Part shown: positions 25,465 through 33,553 of the stretch, piece after piece | Layout: each line of letters opens with the position of its first letter | Position numbering within the stretch: the first letter of the stretch is position 1 | NCBI RefSeq assembly: GCF_012027635.1 | Contig: NZ_SNUS01000001.1 | Coordinates: forward strand, 1,178,001 to 1,242,000 | DNA: 64,000 bases | Reading direction: 5' to 3' | DNA from: Thermococcus sp. 21S9 | GTDB taxonomy: Archaea > Methanobacteriota_B > Thermococci > Thermococcales > Thermococcaceae | The notes under the pieces: generated by a model | Database searches by the model: none | The model's input: only the letters and a program-made list of their open reading frames with translations | Told to the model about the DNA's origin: nothing | Position numbers and translations under genes: made by a program

Positions 25465-26487
25465 ATGGCCCACGTAGCCGAGTGGAAGAAGAAGGAAGTT
25501 GAGGAACTCACCAAGATTATCAAGAGCCACCCAGTGATTGCCCTCGTTGACGTGGCCGGTGTCCCCGCTTATCCGCTCAGCAAGATGCGTGACAAGCTTC
25601 GCGGGAAGGCCCTTCTCAGGGTCAGCAGGAACACCCTCATTGAGCTGGCCATAAAGAGGGCCGCCCAGGAACTCAACAAGCCTGACCTGGAGAAGCTCGC
25701 CGACTACATCGAGGGAGGAGCGGCGATACTCGCCACCGAGATGAATCCCTTCAAGCTCTACAAGCTCCTCGAGGAGAGCAAGACTCCGGCCCCTGCCAAG
25801 CCCGGAGCAGTCGTTCCCAAGGACGTCGTTATTCCAGCCGGACCGACCTCGATTCCACCGGGCCCGCTCGTCGGTGAGATGCAGGCCCTTGGAATCCCCG
25901 CGAGGATTGAGAAGGGTAAGGTTAGCATTCAGAAGGACTACACCGTTCTCAAGGCGGGTGAGGTTATAACCGAACAGCTCGCGAGAATCCTCAACGCCCT
26001 TGGTATCGAGCCCCTTGAGGTCGGTCTCAACCTGCTCGCCGCTTACGAGGACGGCATCGTTTACACCCCGGACGTCCTCGCGATAGACGAGCAGGAGTAC
26101 ATCAACATGCTCCAGCAGGCGTACATGCACGCCTTCAACCTGTCAGTTAACACCGCCTATCCGACCAAGGAGACCATCGAGGCTATCATCCAGAAGGCCT
26201 ACCTCGGAGCCAAGAACGTTGCAGTTGAGGCCGGCTACATCACGCCTGAGACCGTCGAGGACATCTTTGGCAGGGCTCTCCGTGCCGTCCTGCTCATAGC
26301 GCAGAACCTGCCCGAGGAGTTGCTCGACGAGAAGACCAAAGAGCTTTTAAACGCTCAGGCCCAAGTGGCCGTTGCCGCGGCTCCTCAGCCAACAGAGGAG
26401 AAGGTTGAGGAGGCCGAGGAGGAAGAGGAAGAAGAGGAGGCATCCGAGGAGGATGCGCTCGCCGGACTGGGCGCCCTCTTCGGCTGA
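25465..26487 (+). CDS. rplP0: Ribosomal stalk protein P0 (uL10)
   Basis: 340 residues from ATG 25465 after GAGGTGA. The N-terminal uL10 domain ([33 protein letters not shown]) is followed by the archaeal/eukaryal insertion domain and a helical spine that binds P1 dimers. The C-terminus is an acidic run ending [13 protein letters not shown], the same factor-binding tail as in the next gene. It anchors the stalk that recruits elongation factors. Confidence 0.97.
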   Translation: MAHVAEWKKKEVEELTKIIKSHPVIALVDVAGVPAYPLSKMRDKLRGKALLRVSRNTLIELAIKRAAQELNKPDLEKLADYIEGGAAILATEMNPFKLYKLLEESKTPAPAKPGAVVPKDVVIPAGPTSIPPGPLVGEMQALGIPARIEKGKVSIQKDYTVLKAGEVITEQLARILNALGIEPLEVGLNLLAAYEDGIVYTPDVLAIDEQEYINMLQQAYMHAFNLSVNTAYPTKETIEAIIQKAYLGAKNVAVEAGYITPETVEDIFGRALRAVLLIAQNLPEELLDEKTKELLNAQAQVAVAAAPQPTEEKVEEAEEEEEEEEASEEDALAGLGALFG

Positions 26488-26546
26488 ATTACTTTCCCTC
26501 GCACACGTGTGAATAAAGGAATGAAGATGATTGGAGGTGTGAAAAA

Positions 26547-26867
26547 ATGGAGTACGTGTATGCCGCTCTGCTGCTCCACGCCGCTGGTAAGGAGATAAAC
26601 GAGGAGAACCTCAAGAAGGTGCTCGAGGCCGCCGGAGTTACTCCGGATGAGGCCAGGATAAAGGCCCTCGTCGCCGCTCTCGAGGGCGTCAACATCGACG
26701 AGGTCATCGAGAAGGCCGCCATGCCGGTCGCCGCTCCGGTCGCGGTTGCCGCCGCTCCGGCTCCCGCTGAGGGCGGTGCCGAGCAGGCCCAGGAAGAGGA
26801 AGAGGAGGAAGAGGAGGAGGTCAGCGAGGAGGACGCCCTCGCCGGCCTCGGCGCCCTCTTCGGCTGA
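26547..26867 (+). CDS. rpl12: Ribosomal stalk protein P1 (aL12)
   Basis: 106 residues from ATG 26547 with GGAGGTG upstream. An N-terminal dimerisation domain ([31 protein letters not shown]) is joined by an alanine/proline-rich hinge to a long glutamate run and the conserved tail [14 protein letters not shown] shared with P0. Several dimers bind P0 and contact aEF1A and aEF2. It is the last gene of the stalk cluster and is followed by a strong hairpin. Confidence 0.97.
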   Translation: MEYVYAALLLHAAGKEINEENLKKVLEAAGVTPDEARIKALVAALEGVNIDEVIEKAAMPVAAPVAVAAAPAPAEGGAEQAQEEEEEEEEEVSEEDALAGLGALFG

Positions 26868-26883
26868 ATTCCTCTTCCCTTTT

Positions 26884-26907
26884 GTCCGCCTTCGGGCGGG
26901 CTTTTTC
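26884..26907 (+). terminator. Hairpin plus T-run after the stalk operon
   Basis: CCGCC-TTCG-GGCGG (26886-26899) forms a 5-bp stem with a stable tetraloop, extended by flanking pairs, followed by CTTTTTC. It lies 17 bases after the rpl12 stop and just before a convergent gene, as expected for a terminator. Confidence 0.65.
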
Positions 26908-26917
26908 AAAACTTTTC

Positions 26918-27346
26918 TCAACGCTTTTTGAAGACAACAACCAGTTTCCACGTCCTCCTGTACCGCTCGGGGTTGAGCTTTCTCCTCAGCAGTTCCATGA
27001 GGACCACGTAAGCTACAAAGAAGACGATGGAAACGGTGACCTTTTCGACGATGTCCCTGAGGCCGTTGAGTGCGTTTATCCAGGCTATACCGAAGGTTCC
27101 AAGCATCAGGAATTCCAGGGTCTCGTACAGGGCAACGTTTCTCGGAAGGCTCTCGAACTTCCGGAGCGCCACCCCAACGATTAGGGTGATAAGGCCAACG
27201 AGCCCCAAAATCGCCGTCAGGGTATCTATCGCTTTGGCACCGTATCTTTCCACTAACTCATGATACAGTGGGAGTGCCGGTGCCAGTGCGAAAAAGCCCG
27301 CGATGGCGACCCCACTTACGAGGAGCACTTTTGTGCTTCTTCTCAT
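26918..27346 (-). CDS. Hypothetical four-helix membrane protein
   Basis: 142 residues with four hydrophobic helices (about 7-27, 41-61, 74-94 and 101-118) and a basic C-terminus (RRKLNPERYRRTWKLVVVFKKR). No motif or family is recognised. The ATG at 27346 has no strong ribosome site but no better in-frame start exists. It lies alone between the stalk operon and tRNA-Arg. Confidence 0.7.
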   Translation of the reverse strand: MRRSTKVLLVSGVAIAGFFALAPALPLYHELVERYGAKAIDTLTAILGLVGLITLIVGVALRKFESLPRNVALYETLEFLMLGTFGIAWINALNGLRDIVEKVTVSIVFFVAYVVLMELLRRKLNPERYRRTWKLVVVFKKR

Positions 27347-27437
27347 CCTTTTCCCCGGATTAACATTGGCCGAGGTAACCTAAAAGGTTTTCGCGAACCG
27401 CAAGGTTTATGTTTAACCCATCGGAACCATCACGGGT

Positions 27438-27515
27438 GGGCCGGTGGCTTAGCCTGGATAGAGCGTCGGCCTTCGGAGCCGAAGGTCGCGGGTTCGAATC
27501 CCGCCCGGCCCGCCA
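27438..27515 (+). tRNA. tRNA-Arg (TCG)
   Basis: Acceptor GGGCCGG (27438-27444) pairs with CCGGCCC; discriminator G; CCA encoded at 27513-27515. Anticodon loop CTTCGGA gives TCG. T loop TTCGAAT. No intron. A TATA-like TTTATGTTTAA lies near 27405-27415. Its 3' end faces repeat copy C. Confidence 0.97.
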
Positions 27516-28101
27516 TCGAAACTTTTGCTTGGCAAAAGTTTCATCAAAAGTTTGTGATTCCCTTTTGAGGAACAGTTTTTAAGTGGATTTCTTTTTGAGT
27601 TGCTCTTTTTTGAGAGTGAATTCATTTAAAAGCACCTTTTAAAGGGGTTTAAGCCTTTTTGCGCTCCTTTGGAGCGCGGTTTTAGTAGAACCCGCGTGGA
27701 AGACCTTAATCCAATGAATTCAAACTTTTCAATGGAGGGCTTGATTTTGAAATCCCCTTACAGAGGGGGCTTTAACGAGGAATCACGAGCTTTTGGTGAA
27801 GCTTTTTTCAAAAGCTTCAGCGCTGGCGGAGAAACTTTTCTGGGGAAAAGTTTCATCAAAGTTAGCATGCTTTTTAAAAGAGTTCATTCTTTAGGGGTTT
27901 GCTTCAAAACTCTCCTGTTTTAAGCGTGTTTTACTCCATTAGCGCCCTTTGGGCGCCCTTTTAAGTTGAATACCTTCTCCAGGGGATATTGTAAGTTTAA
28001 CCCCAAATCTATTGACTGTTTAATAATGCATGCGACTTTTCTTTTTGCCCTTTTGGACAGTTAAACCATTTTGGTCAAGCTTTGCGCAAGCAAAGCTTGC
28101 T
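27516..28101 (+). repeat. Copy C of the tRNA-flanking repeat, rearranged
   Basis: A 586-base gene-free stretch between tRNA-Arg and a C/D-like sRNA. It carries blocks in the same order as copy A: a terminal hairpin AAACTTTTGC/GGCAAAAGTTT (27520-27541) running into CAAAAGTTTGTGATTC, then GCGCTCCTTTGGAGCGCGG with AACCCGCGTG, GAATCACGAGCTTTTGGTGAA, GCGCTGGCGGAGAAAC and GCCCTTTGGGCGCC. Unlike copies A and B it ends with a second, inverted hairpin module (GGTCAAGCTTTGC...GCAAAGCTTG, 28074-28099). It is strongly AT-rich. No coding potential is shared with the other copies. Confidence 0.7.
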
Positions 28102-28162
28102 GGCCTCAGGAGTGGTGGCCCTCCGCACCCCTCGGTGCCGGGCCAACCGCTCATCATCGGCC
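28102..28162 (-). ncRNA. C/D box-like sRNA
   Basis: Read on the minus strand: stem GGCC (28162-28159), box C ATGATGA (28157-28151), about 15 bases, a D'-like CCGA, 3 bases, a C'-like GTGCGGA, 12-base guide GGGCCACCACTC, box D CTGA (28109-28106) and stem GGCC (28105-28102). The terminal boxes are perfect; the internal pair is degenerate and can instead form a GC-rich hairpin. A minus-strand TATA-like ATTTAAGG (28183-28190) is about 25 bases upstream. Its 3' end abuts repeat copy C. The guide targets were not identified. Confidence 0.65.
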
Positions 28163-28207
28163 GGATTATTTTTATACCACCGCCTTAAATCCCCAGCGGT
28201 GGTTGGT

Positions 28208-28687
28208 ATGATGCTCCCCGATTGGAAGATAAGAAAGGAGATTTTAATCGAGCCATTCTCTGAGGAATCCCTGCAACCTGCTGGCTACGACCTCCGTGTT
28301 GGTGATGAGGCTTACCTCAACGGTGAAATCCTGAACGTTAAAGAGCTCGGAACCTTCGTAATCCCCCCTAAAACATACGCTCTCGTTTTGACTCTTGAGA
28401 GAATCAAGCTTCCTGATGACGTCATGGGGGACATGAAACTCAGGAGCAGTCTCGCGAGGGAAGGGTTGATAGGCTCCTTTGCTTGGGTTGACCCGGGCTG
28501 GGACGGAAAGCTGACCCTTGGCATCTACAACGCCTCAGACGAGCCTGTTGAGCTATCATACGGAGAGCGGTTTGTTCAGATAGCCTTCGTTCGCCTTGAA
28601 GGGCCTGCGAGGAATCCATATCGTGGAAGGTATCAGGGAAGTGCCGGAATTGCCCTCTCAAAGCGCAGGACCAAGAAACTTGGATGA
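28208..28687 (+). CDS. dUTPase of the dCTP deaminase family
   Basis: 159 residues from ATG 28208 (GGTGGTTGGT upstream; TATA TTTTTATA at 28169-28176). The fold motifs of the DCD/dUTPase superfamily are clear: PAGYDLRVG, KLRSSLAREGLIGSFAWVDPGW and GERFVQIAF. Such genes are usually labelled dCTP deaminase, but the catalytic glutamate found after the conserved T-L in true deaminases is glycine here (KLTLGIYN). The product closely resembles, from memory, P. furiosus P45, a characterised dUTPase, so dUTP hydrolysis is the better call; it would keep uracil out of DNA. Confidence 0.85.
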   Translation: MMLPDWKIRKEILIEPFSEESLQPAGYDLRVGDEAYLNGEILNVKELGTFVIPPKTYALVLTLERIKLPDDVMGDMKLRSSLAREGLIGSFAWVDPGWDGKLTLGIYNASDEPVELSYGERFVQIAFVRLEGPARNPYRGRYQGSAGIALSKRRTKKLG

Positions 28688-28898
28688 ATTGAATCCATTT
28701 GTCTGGAAGTGTCGAAAGGTATAATTTCCGGGCTATCATCTGGATTTAGGGGCCGTATCTGGGTGGTGTCTTTTTATTCCCTTTTAACAATTGTCGTAAA
28801 TCCTATGGTGCTCAGCACCCGGTAGAGTTTCCCCGTGACAAAACGACATCGATACTTAGGTGTACACCCGATTTAGGGGCCCCAGAGGCCGTTTTTAC
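28688..28898. other. Intergenic region with a short direct repeat
   Basis: About 210 bases with no gene. GATTTAGGGGCC occurs twice (28743-28754 and 28870-28881). A TATA-like GGTATAATTT is seen near 28718 and a T-rich tract (CTTTTTATTCCCTTTTAA) at 28770-28788, which could terminate dUTPase transcription or bound a small RNA; evidence is too weak to call one. Confidence 0.35.
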
Positions 28899-28913
28899 CG
28901 AAAGCTTTATATA
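28899..28913 (+). promoter_or_regulatory. Histone gene promoter
   Basis: BRE-like CGAAAGC (28899-28905; the first base begins at the end of the preceding tract) followed by TTTATATA (28906-28913). Start expected near 28937, giving a leader of about 27 bases with GGAGGTG. A strong promoter, as expected for an abundant chromatin protein. Confidence 0.78.
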
Positions 28914-28963
28914 CCTCGAATTGCTTAAAAAATACCGAAAAAGCTTTTACGGAGGTGTTGTGA

Positions 28964-29167
28964 ATGGCCGAGCTTCCAATTGCCCCGATTGACAGGCTTA
29001 TTAGGAAGGCCGGTGCTGAGAGGGTCAGCGAGGAGGCCGCCAAGGTTCTCGCCGAGTACCTCGAGGAGTACGCCATCGAGCTCGCCAAGAAGGCCAACGA
29101 GTTCGCCAGGCACGCCGGCAGGAAGACCGTCAAGGCCGAGGACATCAAGCTCGCCATCAAGGCCTGA
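28964..29167 (+). CDS. Archaeal histone
   Basis: 67 residues, a single histone fold without tails: [44 protein letters not shown] and a third helix with [13 protein letters not shown]. The loop RHAGRKTVK supplies the DNA-contacting R/K residues. Dimers stack into hypernucleosomes that compact DNA. The start ATG 28964 follows GGAGGTGTTGTGA. Position matches hpkA of T. kodakarensis (from memory). Transcribed alone. Confidence 0.97.
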   Translation: MAELPIAPIDRLIRKAGAERVSEEAAKVLAEYLEEYAIELAKKANEFARHAGRKTVKAEDIKLAIKA

Positions 29168-29235
29168 TGGCCTTTTTGGCTTTTCCATCCCTTTCTGACC
29201 GTTAGCGTTTTAAGCCTCTTCTCGCGCTTTCAACC

Positions 29236-30510
29236 ATGCCTGAAATAGCCGTTCGAATGACCAGGCGCAACCACAACGCCTTCGTCCACCTCCTTGGAGC
29301 CCTTGAGAGTCAGGGCTTCGATTTGGGCGAGCTTCTCATAACGAAGGACTTCAACGAGATTCTCAAAGCCCGGCCAAAGGTTGTTCTCTACTCCTTCTTC
29401 ACGGAGGAAATCTGGGGCAACCTTCCGAGAGAAGTCCGGATTTTGAAGGAGAACGGCGCGCTTCTCGTGGCGGGAGGCTATCATGCGATAGCGATGCCCA
29501 AACACACGCTCAACGTCCTCGGCTTTGACATCGCAGTCATCGGGGAGGGCGAGGAAGTGATATACCAGCTTCTAACGACCCTGAAAAGAACAAACTACAG
29601 AATAACCCCCGAACTCGCCAAGGTAAGGGGTCTCGCCTTCTATCTAAACGGCGAGTTCACCTTTACCGGCTTCGCGAAGGTCGAGGACTTCTGGCGCTTT
29701 CCGCCGTATCCAGAGAGCGTTCGTCTGATTTCTCCGATAGAGATAAGCAGGGGCTGTCCCTTCCGGTGTTACTACTGTCAAACCCCCTACATCAAGGGCT
29801 TCCGCATGAGGCACAGGCCCATAGACCAGATTGTGAAGTACTCGAGGAGAATGAAAGACATGCGCTACATAACACCGAACGCCTTTGCCTACGGAAGTCC
29901 GGGTGCGATACTGAAACTCAACAAGCTTGAGGCCCTTCTCAAGGCCCTCCAGCCCCTCAGGAAAGAGGGCAGGAGGCTATTCTACGGGACGTTTCCGAGC
30001 GAGGTTCGGCCGGAGTTTGTCCTTCCTGAGACGCTCGAGTTGCTCATTGACTACGCCGACAACAGGAGGCTTGCCATTGGGGCCCAGAGTGGAGACGATG
30101 CGATGCTAAAGGCCATGCACAGACTCCACAGAGTCGAACACGTTCAGCGAGCCGTTGAGTACATGCTCGAGTACGGCTTTGAGCCTGTGGTTGACTTCAT
30201 CGTTGGCCTGCCCAACGAGAGCGAGGAGAGCCAGAGGAGGAGCATCGAGCTGATGAAGTGGATTATGAGGAAGGGCGGAAAGGTTAGGGCACACTACTTC
30301 ATGCCCCTTCCCGGAACCCCTTGGGCGCGGTGCAAACCGAGTCCGCTGAGCGAGGAGATGAAGAAGTTCCTCGGCAGGATGGCGGCAAGGGGTAAAATCG
30401 AGGGCTCGTGGGGCGTCCAGATAGAGCTCTCAAGAAAATTACAGAGGCTCATCGAGGAGTTCTACGAAGAGCCGATGAGCTATTATGGTAGTATAAACCC
30501 GGTCTGCTGA
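29236..30510 (+). CDS. B12-binding/radical SAM protein (MJ_1487 family)
   Basis: 424 residues. An N-terminal cobalamin-binding-like Rossmann domain (about 1-135; VLYSFFTEEIW, ALLVAGGYHAIAMPKH, IAVIGEGEEVI) precedes a radical SAM barrel with the 4Fe-4S motif in SRGCPFRCYYCQTPYIKGFRMRH (CxxxCxxC). A C-terminal stretch ends EEPMSYYGSINPVC. The architecture matches the TIGR04013 group of unknown substrate. No clear ribosome site precedes ATG 29236; the upstream CTTTCAACC and TATA-like GTTTTAAGC (29206-29214) suggest a very short leader. Confidence 0.85.
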   Translation: MPEIAVRMTRRNHNAFVHLLGALESQGFDLGELLITKDFNEILKARPKVVLYSFFTEEIWGNLPREVRILKENGALLVAGGYHAIAMPKHTLNVLGFDIAVIGEGEEVIYQLLTTLKRTNYRITPELAKVRGLAFYLNGEFTFTGFAKVEDFWRFPPYPESVRLISPIEISRGCPFRCYYCQTPYIKGFRMRHRPIDQIVKYSRRMKDMRYITPNAFAYGSPGAILKLNKLEALLKALQPLRKEGRRLFYGTFPSEVRPEFVLPETLELLIDYADNRRLAIGAQSGDDAMLKAMHRLHRVEHVQRAVEYMLEYGFEPVVDFIVGLPNESEESQRRSIELMKWIMRKGGKVRAHYFMPLPGTPWARCKPSPLSEEMKKFLGRMAARGKIEGSWGVQIELSRKLQRLIEEFYEEPMSYYGSINPVC

Positions 30511-30545
30511 CGAAAGGGTTTTGTAACCTAACGCCGATTCTCTGT

Positions 30546-30887
30546 ATGATGGGCATGAGAAACGTGGGTCCTGCCTTGGCCGTTGTGGTGTCTGCCATCT
30601 TCATCTATGCAATTACCGGTGACCTCACGTTGTCCGGAATAATCCTGTTAATGGCGGGGTTTCTTTACGTGATTTCCATCAAACCAGCACTGGGTGGTCC
30701 ACTCCTGTACGGTCTCATCGGGTTCTTGGCGGGCTTTGTACTGGCAATCGTCCTCGGCGTAACTGTATTCAGGGACTCCAAGATTGGAAGCGACGCGCTG
30801 ATTTCGTTGCTCGTAATCGGTCCGGTGATTGCGATTTTACTCGGCAGGAAAAGCAACTACCACCTCTGGTTCTTGCTGAGTCCCTGA
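30546..30887 (+). CDS. Hypothetical small membrane protein
   Basis: 113 residues with four hydrophobic helices (about 6-22, 27-45, 52-72 and 82-100) and short loops; no family recognised. No ribosome binding site precedes ATG 30546, and a possible TATA (GGTTTTGTAA, 30517-30526) lies only about 25 bases upstream, so the mRNA may be leaderless. It stands between the radical SAM gene and the Toprim-dnaG pair with small gaps on both sides. Confidence 0.6.
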   Translation: MMGMRNVGPALAVVVSAIFIYAITGDLTLSGIILLMAGFLYVISIKPALGGPLLYGLIGFLAGFVLAIVLGVTVFRDSKIGSDALISLLVIGPVIAILLGRKSNYHLWFLLSP

Positions 30888-30932
30888 CCCAAAAGCTTTT
30901 AACTTCACGGAGTATTGGAGAGCGAGGGCGTT

Positions 30933-31334
30933 ATGTACGCCGAAAACTATAAAAGATTCCTGGAGCTTATAGACGAACTGCGAGAGTTTGAAGGCGCCCT
31001 CATCGTTGAGGGCATGCGAGACGAGGTGGCTCTGAGGAATCTGGGGGTCAGAGCGGAGATAATCAGGCTCTCCCGCCTGCCTCTACCAGAGGTCGCGCTC
31101 ATCGCCTCATCCTACGGCGAAGTCAAGATACTCACGGACTTTGACAGAAAGGGGGAGGAGCTGGCCAAAAAGCTCCTTCGCTACCTGGCCGGCTACCCCT
31201 GCAGGGTGGACGCAGAAACCCGGAAGGAGCTCAAGAAGCTGGTCAAAAAGGACATCAAGGGCATTGAAGACCTCTACGGCCTCTATTTGAAGGTAATCTC
31301 CGTTTCTGACCCCCGGCTGGAGGGGATTCGATGA
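30933..31334 (+). CDS. Small Toprim-domain protein
   Basis: 133 residues from ATG 30933. It is a nearly minimal Toprim domain: the catalytic glutamate in ALIVEGMRDEVALRNLG and the DxD motif in VKILTDFDRKGEELAKKL are both present. Such small Toprim proteins resemble RNase M5/DnaG catalytic cores; archaeal versions are linked with DnaG and the exosome but their reaction is unproven. Its stop overlaps, as ATGA, an in-frame upstream start of dnaG, which indicates translational coupling. A TATA-like CTTTTAAC lies at 30895-30902. Confidence 0.8.
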   Translation: MYAENYKRFLELIDELREFEGALIVEGMRDEVALRNLGVRAEIIRLSRLPLPEVALIASSYGEVKILTDFDRKGEELAKKLLRYLAGYPCRVDAETRKELKKLVKKDIKGIEDLYGLYLKVISVSDPRLEGIR

Positions 31335-31402
31335 AGAGAAAGAAGACGATACTCCAGCAGGTTTTGGCTGAAAAACGAAAAAAGGCTAAAGAGGGTGGTT
31401 TC

Positions 31403-32713
31403 ATGTCAGGAAAGGACGAGTTCGGAACGACCAAATACGTCATCTACGCCGAGTTTGAGGCTAACGGCATCGTTGAAAGGCCCGACGTTGTTGGTGCTAT
31501 TTTCGGACAGACTGAAGGTCTTCTCGGAGACGACCTCGACCTGAGGGAGCTCCAGAAGACCGGAAGGATTGGCAGGATTCGCGTCGAGGTTCACAACAAG
31601 GCCGGCAAGACCTACGGAACCATAACCGTTCCGTCGAGCCTTGACAGGGTCGAGACGGCTATCCTCGCCGCGGCACTTGAAACCATCGACCGCGTTGGTC
31701 CGGCCGAGGCCAAGATAAGGGTCCTCCGCATAGAGGACGTCAGGGCAACCAAGAGGAAGTACATCATCGAGAGGGCCAAGGAGATACTCGAAACCCTTAT
31801 GGAGCAGGAGATTCCCGAGACCCAGGAGCTCACCGAGGAGGTAAAGAAGGCGGTCAGGGCTAAGGAGCTCATCGAGTACGGGCCGGAGAAGCTTCCAGCA
31901 GGGCCTCACGTTCCGTTCTCCGACTCAATCATCGTCGTTGAAGGAAGGGCCGACGTCCTCAACCTGCTCAAGCACGGCATAAAGAACGCGATAGCGGTAG
32001 AGGGAACCTCGATTCCTGAAACCATAATCAAGCTCAGCAAGGAGAGAATAGTTACCGCCTTCACCGACGGCGACCGCGGTGGAGAGCTCATCCTCAAGGA
32101 GCTCCTCCAGGTTGCCGATGTGGACTACGTAGCCCGCGCCCCGGAGGGCAAGGAAGTCGAGGAACTCACCAAGAAGGAGATAGTGAAGTCCCTCAGGAGC
32201 AAGGTTCCGGCCGAGCAGGTCATCAACGAGATGTTCAACAAGGGCAAGAGCTTCTACGAGCTAATAAGGGAGAGGCAGGAGAAGCCCGAGCCCAGGAAGG
32301 TCGAGCCAAGGGAGCCGAGGGTAGTCCCCGCCAAGGTCGAGGAGAAAAAGCCGGAGAAGGTTGAGAAAGTCGAGAGGCCTGAGCCCAAGGAGGAGAAGAT
32401 AGTCAAGCCCATCGAGAAGGCCCGCGTTCCCGAGCTTGAGGAGTTCGGCGAGTTCATCGAGCGCGTTAAGAAGGACGGAATAGCACTCCTCCTCGACGAG
32501 AACAAGAACGTCATAGCCGAAATACCGGTTAGGGAGCTCACCAACCAGCTCAAGGAGCGCAAGGACGTTTACGCGGTCGTCTTCAACGGCGTCATCACCC
32601 AGAGGCTCATCGACACCGTCAGCGAAACCGGCGTTCGCTACCTAATCGGCGCGAGGAAGTACAACGTCGTGAGAAGGCCCGTTCAGCTCAAGATAATAAC
32701 CTTCGCCGAGTGA
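31403..32713 (+). CDS. dnaG: Archaeal DnaG-type primase / exosome-associated protein
   Basis: 436 residues from ATG 31403 (GAGGGTGG upstream), beginning TTKYVIYAEFEANGIVERPDVVGAIFGQTEGLLG. A central Toprim domain has SIIVVEGRADVLNLLKHGI and FTDGDRGGE, followed by a charged proline/lysine-rich linker (about 305-360) and a C-terminal domain. Archaeal DnaG shows primase activity in vitro and is a core exosome partner. An in-frame ATG at 31331, with GGAGGGG upstream and overlapping the Toprim stop, would add a basic 24-residue extension (KRKKTILQQVLAEKRKKAKEG); both starts look usable. Confidence 0.92.
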   Translation: MSGKDEFGTTKYVIYAEFEANGIVERPDVVGAIFGQTEGLLGDDLDLRELQKTGRIGRIRVEVHNKAGKTYGTITVPSSLDRVETAILAAALETIDRVGPAEAKIRVLRIEDVRATKRKYIIERAKEILETLMEQEIPETQELTEEVKKAVRAKELIEYGPEKLPAGPHVPFSDSIIVVEGRADVLNLLKHGIKNAIAVEGTSIPETIIKLSKERIVTAFTDGDRGGELILKELLQVADVDYVARAPEGKEVEELTKKEIVKSLRSKVPAEQVINEMFNKGKSFYELIRERQEKPEPRKVEPREPRVVPAKVEEKKPEKVEKVERPEPKEEKIVKPIEKARVPELEEFGEFIERVKKDGIALLLDENKNVIAEIPVRELTNQLKERKDVYAVVFNGVITQRLIDTVSETGVRYLIGARKYNVVRRPVQLKIITFAE

Positions 32714-33436
32714 TTAGCGGAGGATTACTCCTTTTCTTCCCCTTTCTATGGACATTCCCTTCTCCTTTGGAGTGTACACCAGGGGACTTTTTCTCACGTA
32801 CAGTCTCTCTCCCATGCCCTCCCTGGAAACGACTTCAACGACGTAGTGGGCGTAAAGTGAGAACCACGACAAGAACTTTTCAGAGGTTCTGTCCCTGTTG
32901 AGAACCCACAGGTTTATCGATTCCCTTCCGTCCACTTCGCTTAGGGCCATAAACCTCTGGAATATCCTCAGCGTGTTTCTCTCCCCGAGGAAGAAGGCAA
33001 AACCGTCAAGGGTGAAATCCACGCGGACAACCCGCCGATTTCCCATCGTTTCCTCTTCAATTTTTTTGAAGAGCATTGAGTACTTCGGGACGAAAGTGTC
33101 TGCCGATATGTTCTCGGCGGAATAAACGAAGTCCTCCCCGTACTTTATCCCGTGGAGTGAGCCAAAAACATCTATGACCGCGAGGTTTCCACTCTCACCA
33201 AGGGACCTCAGGTTGACCCCTGACGGAACGAGCTCGATTTCCAGCGTAGAAAGTGGCAGAACCGTGTTCGTGACGACGCCGAAGTCCCCCATCTCCAGCC
33301 GGTTTCTCATAATCTCGAAGGCTATGGTCCAGCCCGTCGAGTAAGTGTTGTGGATTATAAGGAGGTTCCCGTTTGGAATCAGGCCTCCCCCGATTGCACG
33401 GTCAAGTTTCCTGATTCCAGTGCTTAGTAGCTCCAT
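32714..33436 (-). CDS. KaiC/RecA-superfamily protein with degenerate Walker A
   Basis: 240 residues from ATG 33436 after GGTGGGGGT. The start MELLSTGIRKLDRAIGGGLIPNGNLLIIHNTYSTGWTIAFE follows KaiC-type ATPases closely, but the P-loop that should read GxxGxGK[T/S] is HNTYSTGWT, with no lysine. A Walker B-like LAVIDVFG is present. It may bind nucleotide weakly or serve as a regulatory or structural partner, as GvpD/KaiC-like pseudo-ATPases do (inference). It is convergent with dnaG, the stops adjacent. Confidence 0.72.
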   Translation of the reverse strand: MELLSTGIRKLDRAIGGGLIPNGNLLIIHNTYSTGWTIAFEIMRNRLEMGDFGVVTNTVLPLSTLEIELVPSGVNLRSLGESGNLAVIDVFGSLHGIKYGEDFVYSAENISADTFVPKYSMLFKKIEEETMGNRRVVRVDFTLDGFAFFLGERNTLRIFQRFMALSEVDGRESINLWVLNRDRTSEKFLSWFSLYAHYVVEVVSREGMGERLYVRKSPLVYTPKEKGMSIERGRKGVILR

Positions 33437-33553
33437 TCTTACCCCCACCGTGATACTCGTAAATTAAATTTTAACGTTTAGGTTTATCTCTCTTTTGTAT
33501 TTTTGGACTAACCTTTATAACCGCTTTCCCCATTCCCCCACAGGTGGTTAAAG

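Noticed and set aside
26503-26512. CACACGTGTG palindrome between P0 and P1 genes
   Set aside because: Short palindrome in an operon gap with no promoter nearby; no further evidence for a regulator.
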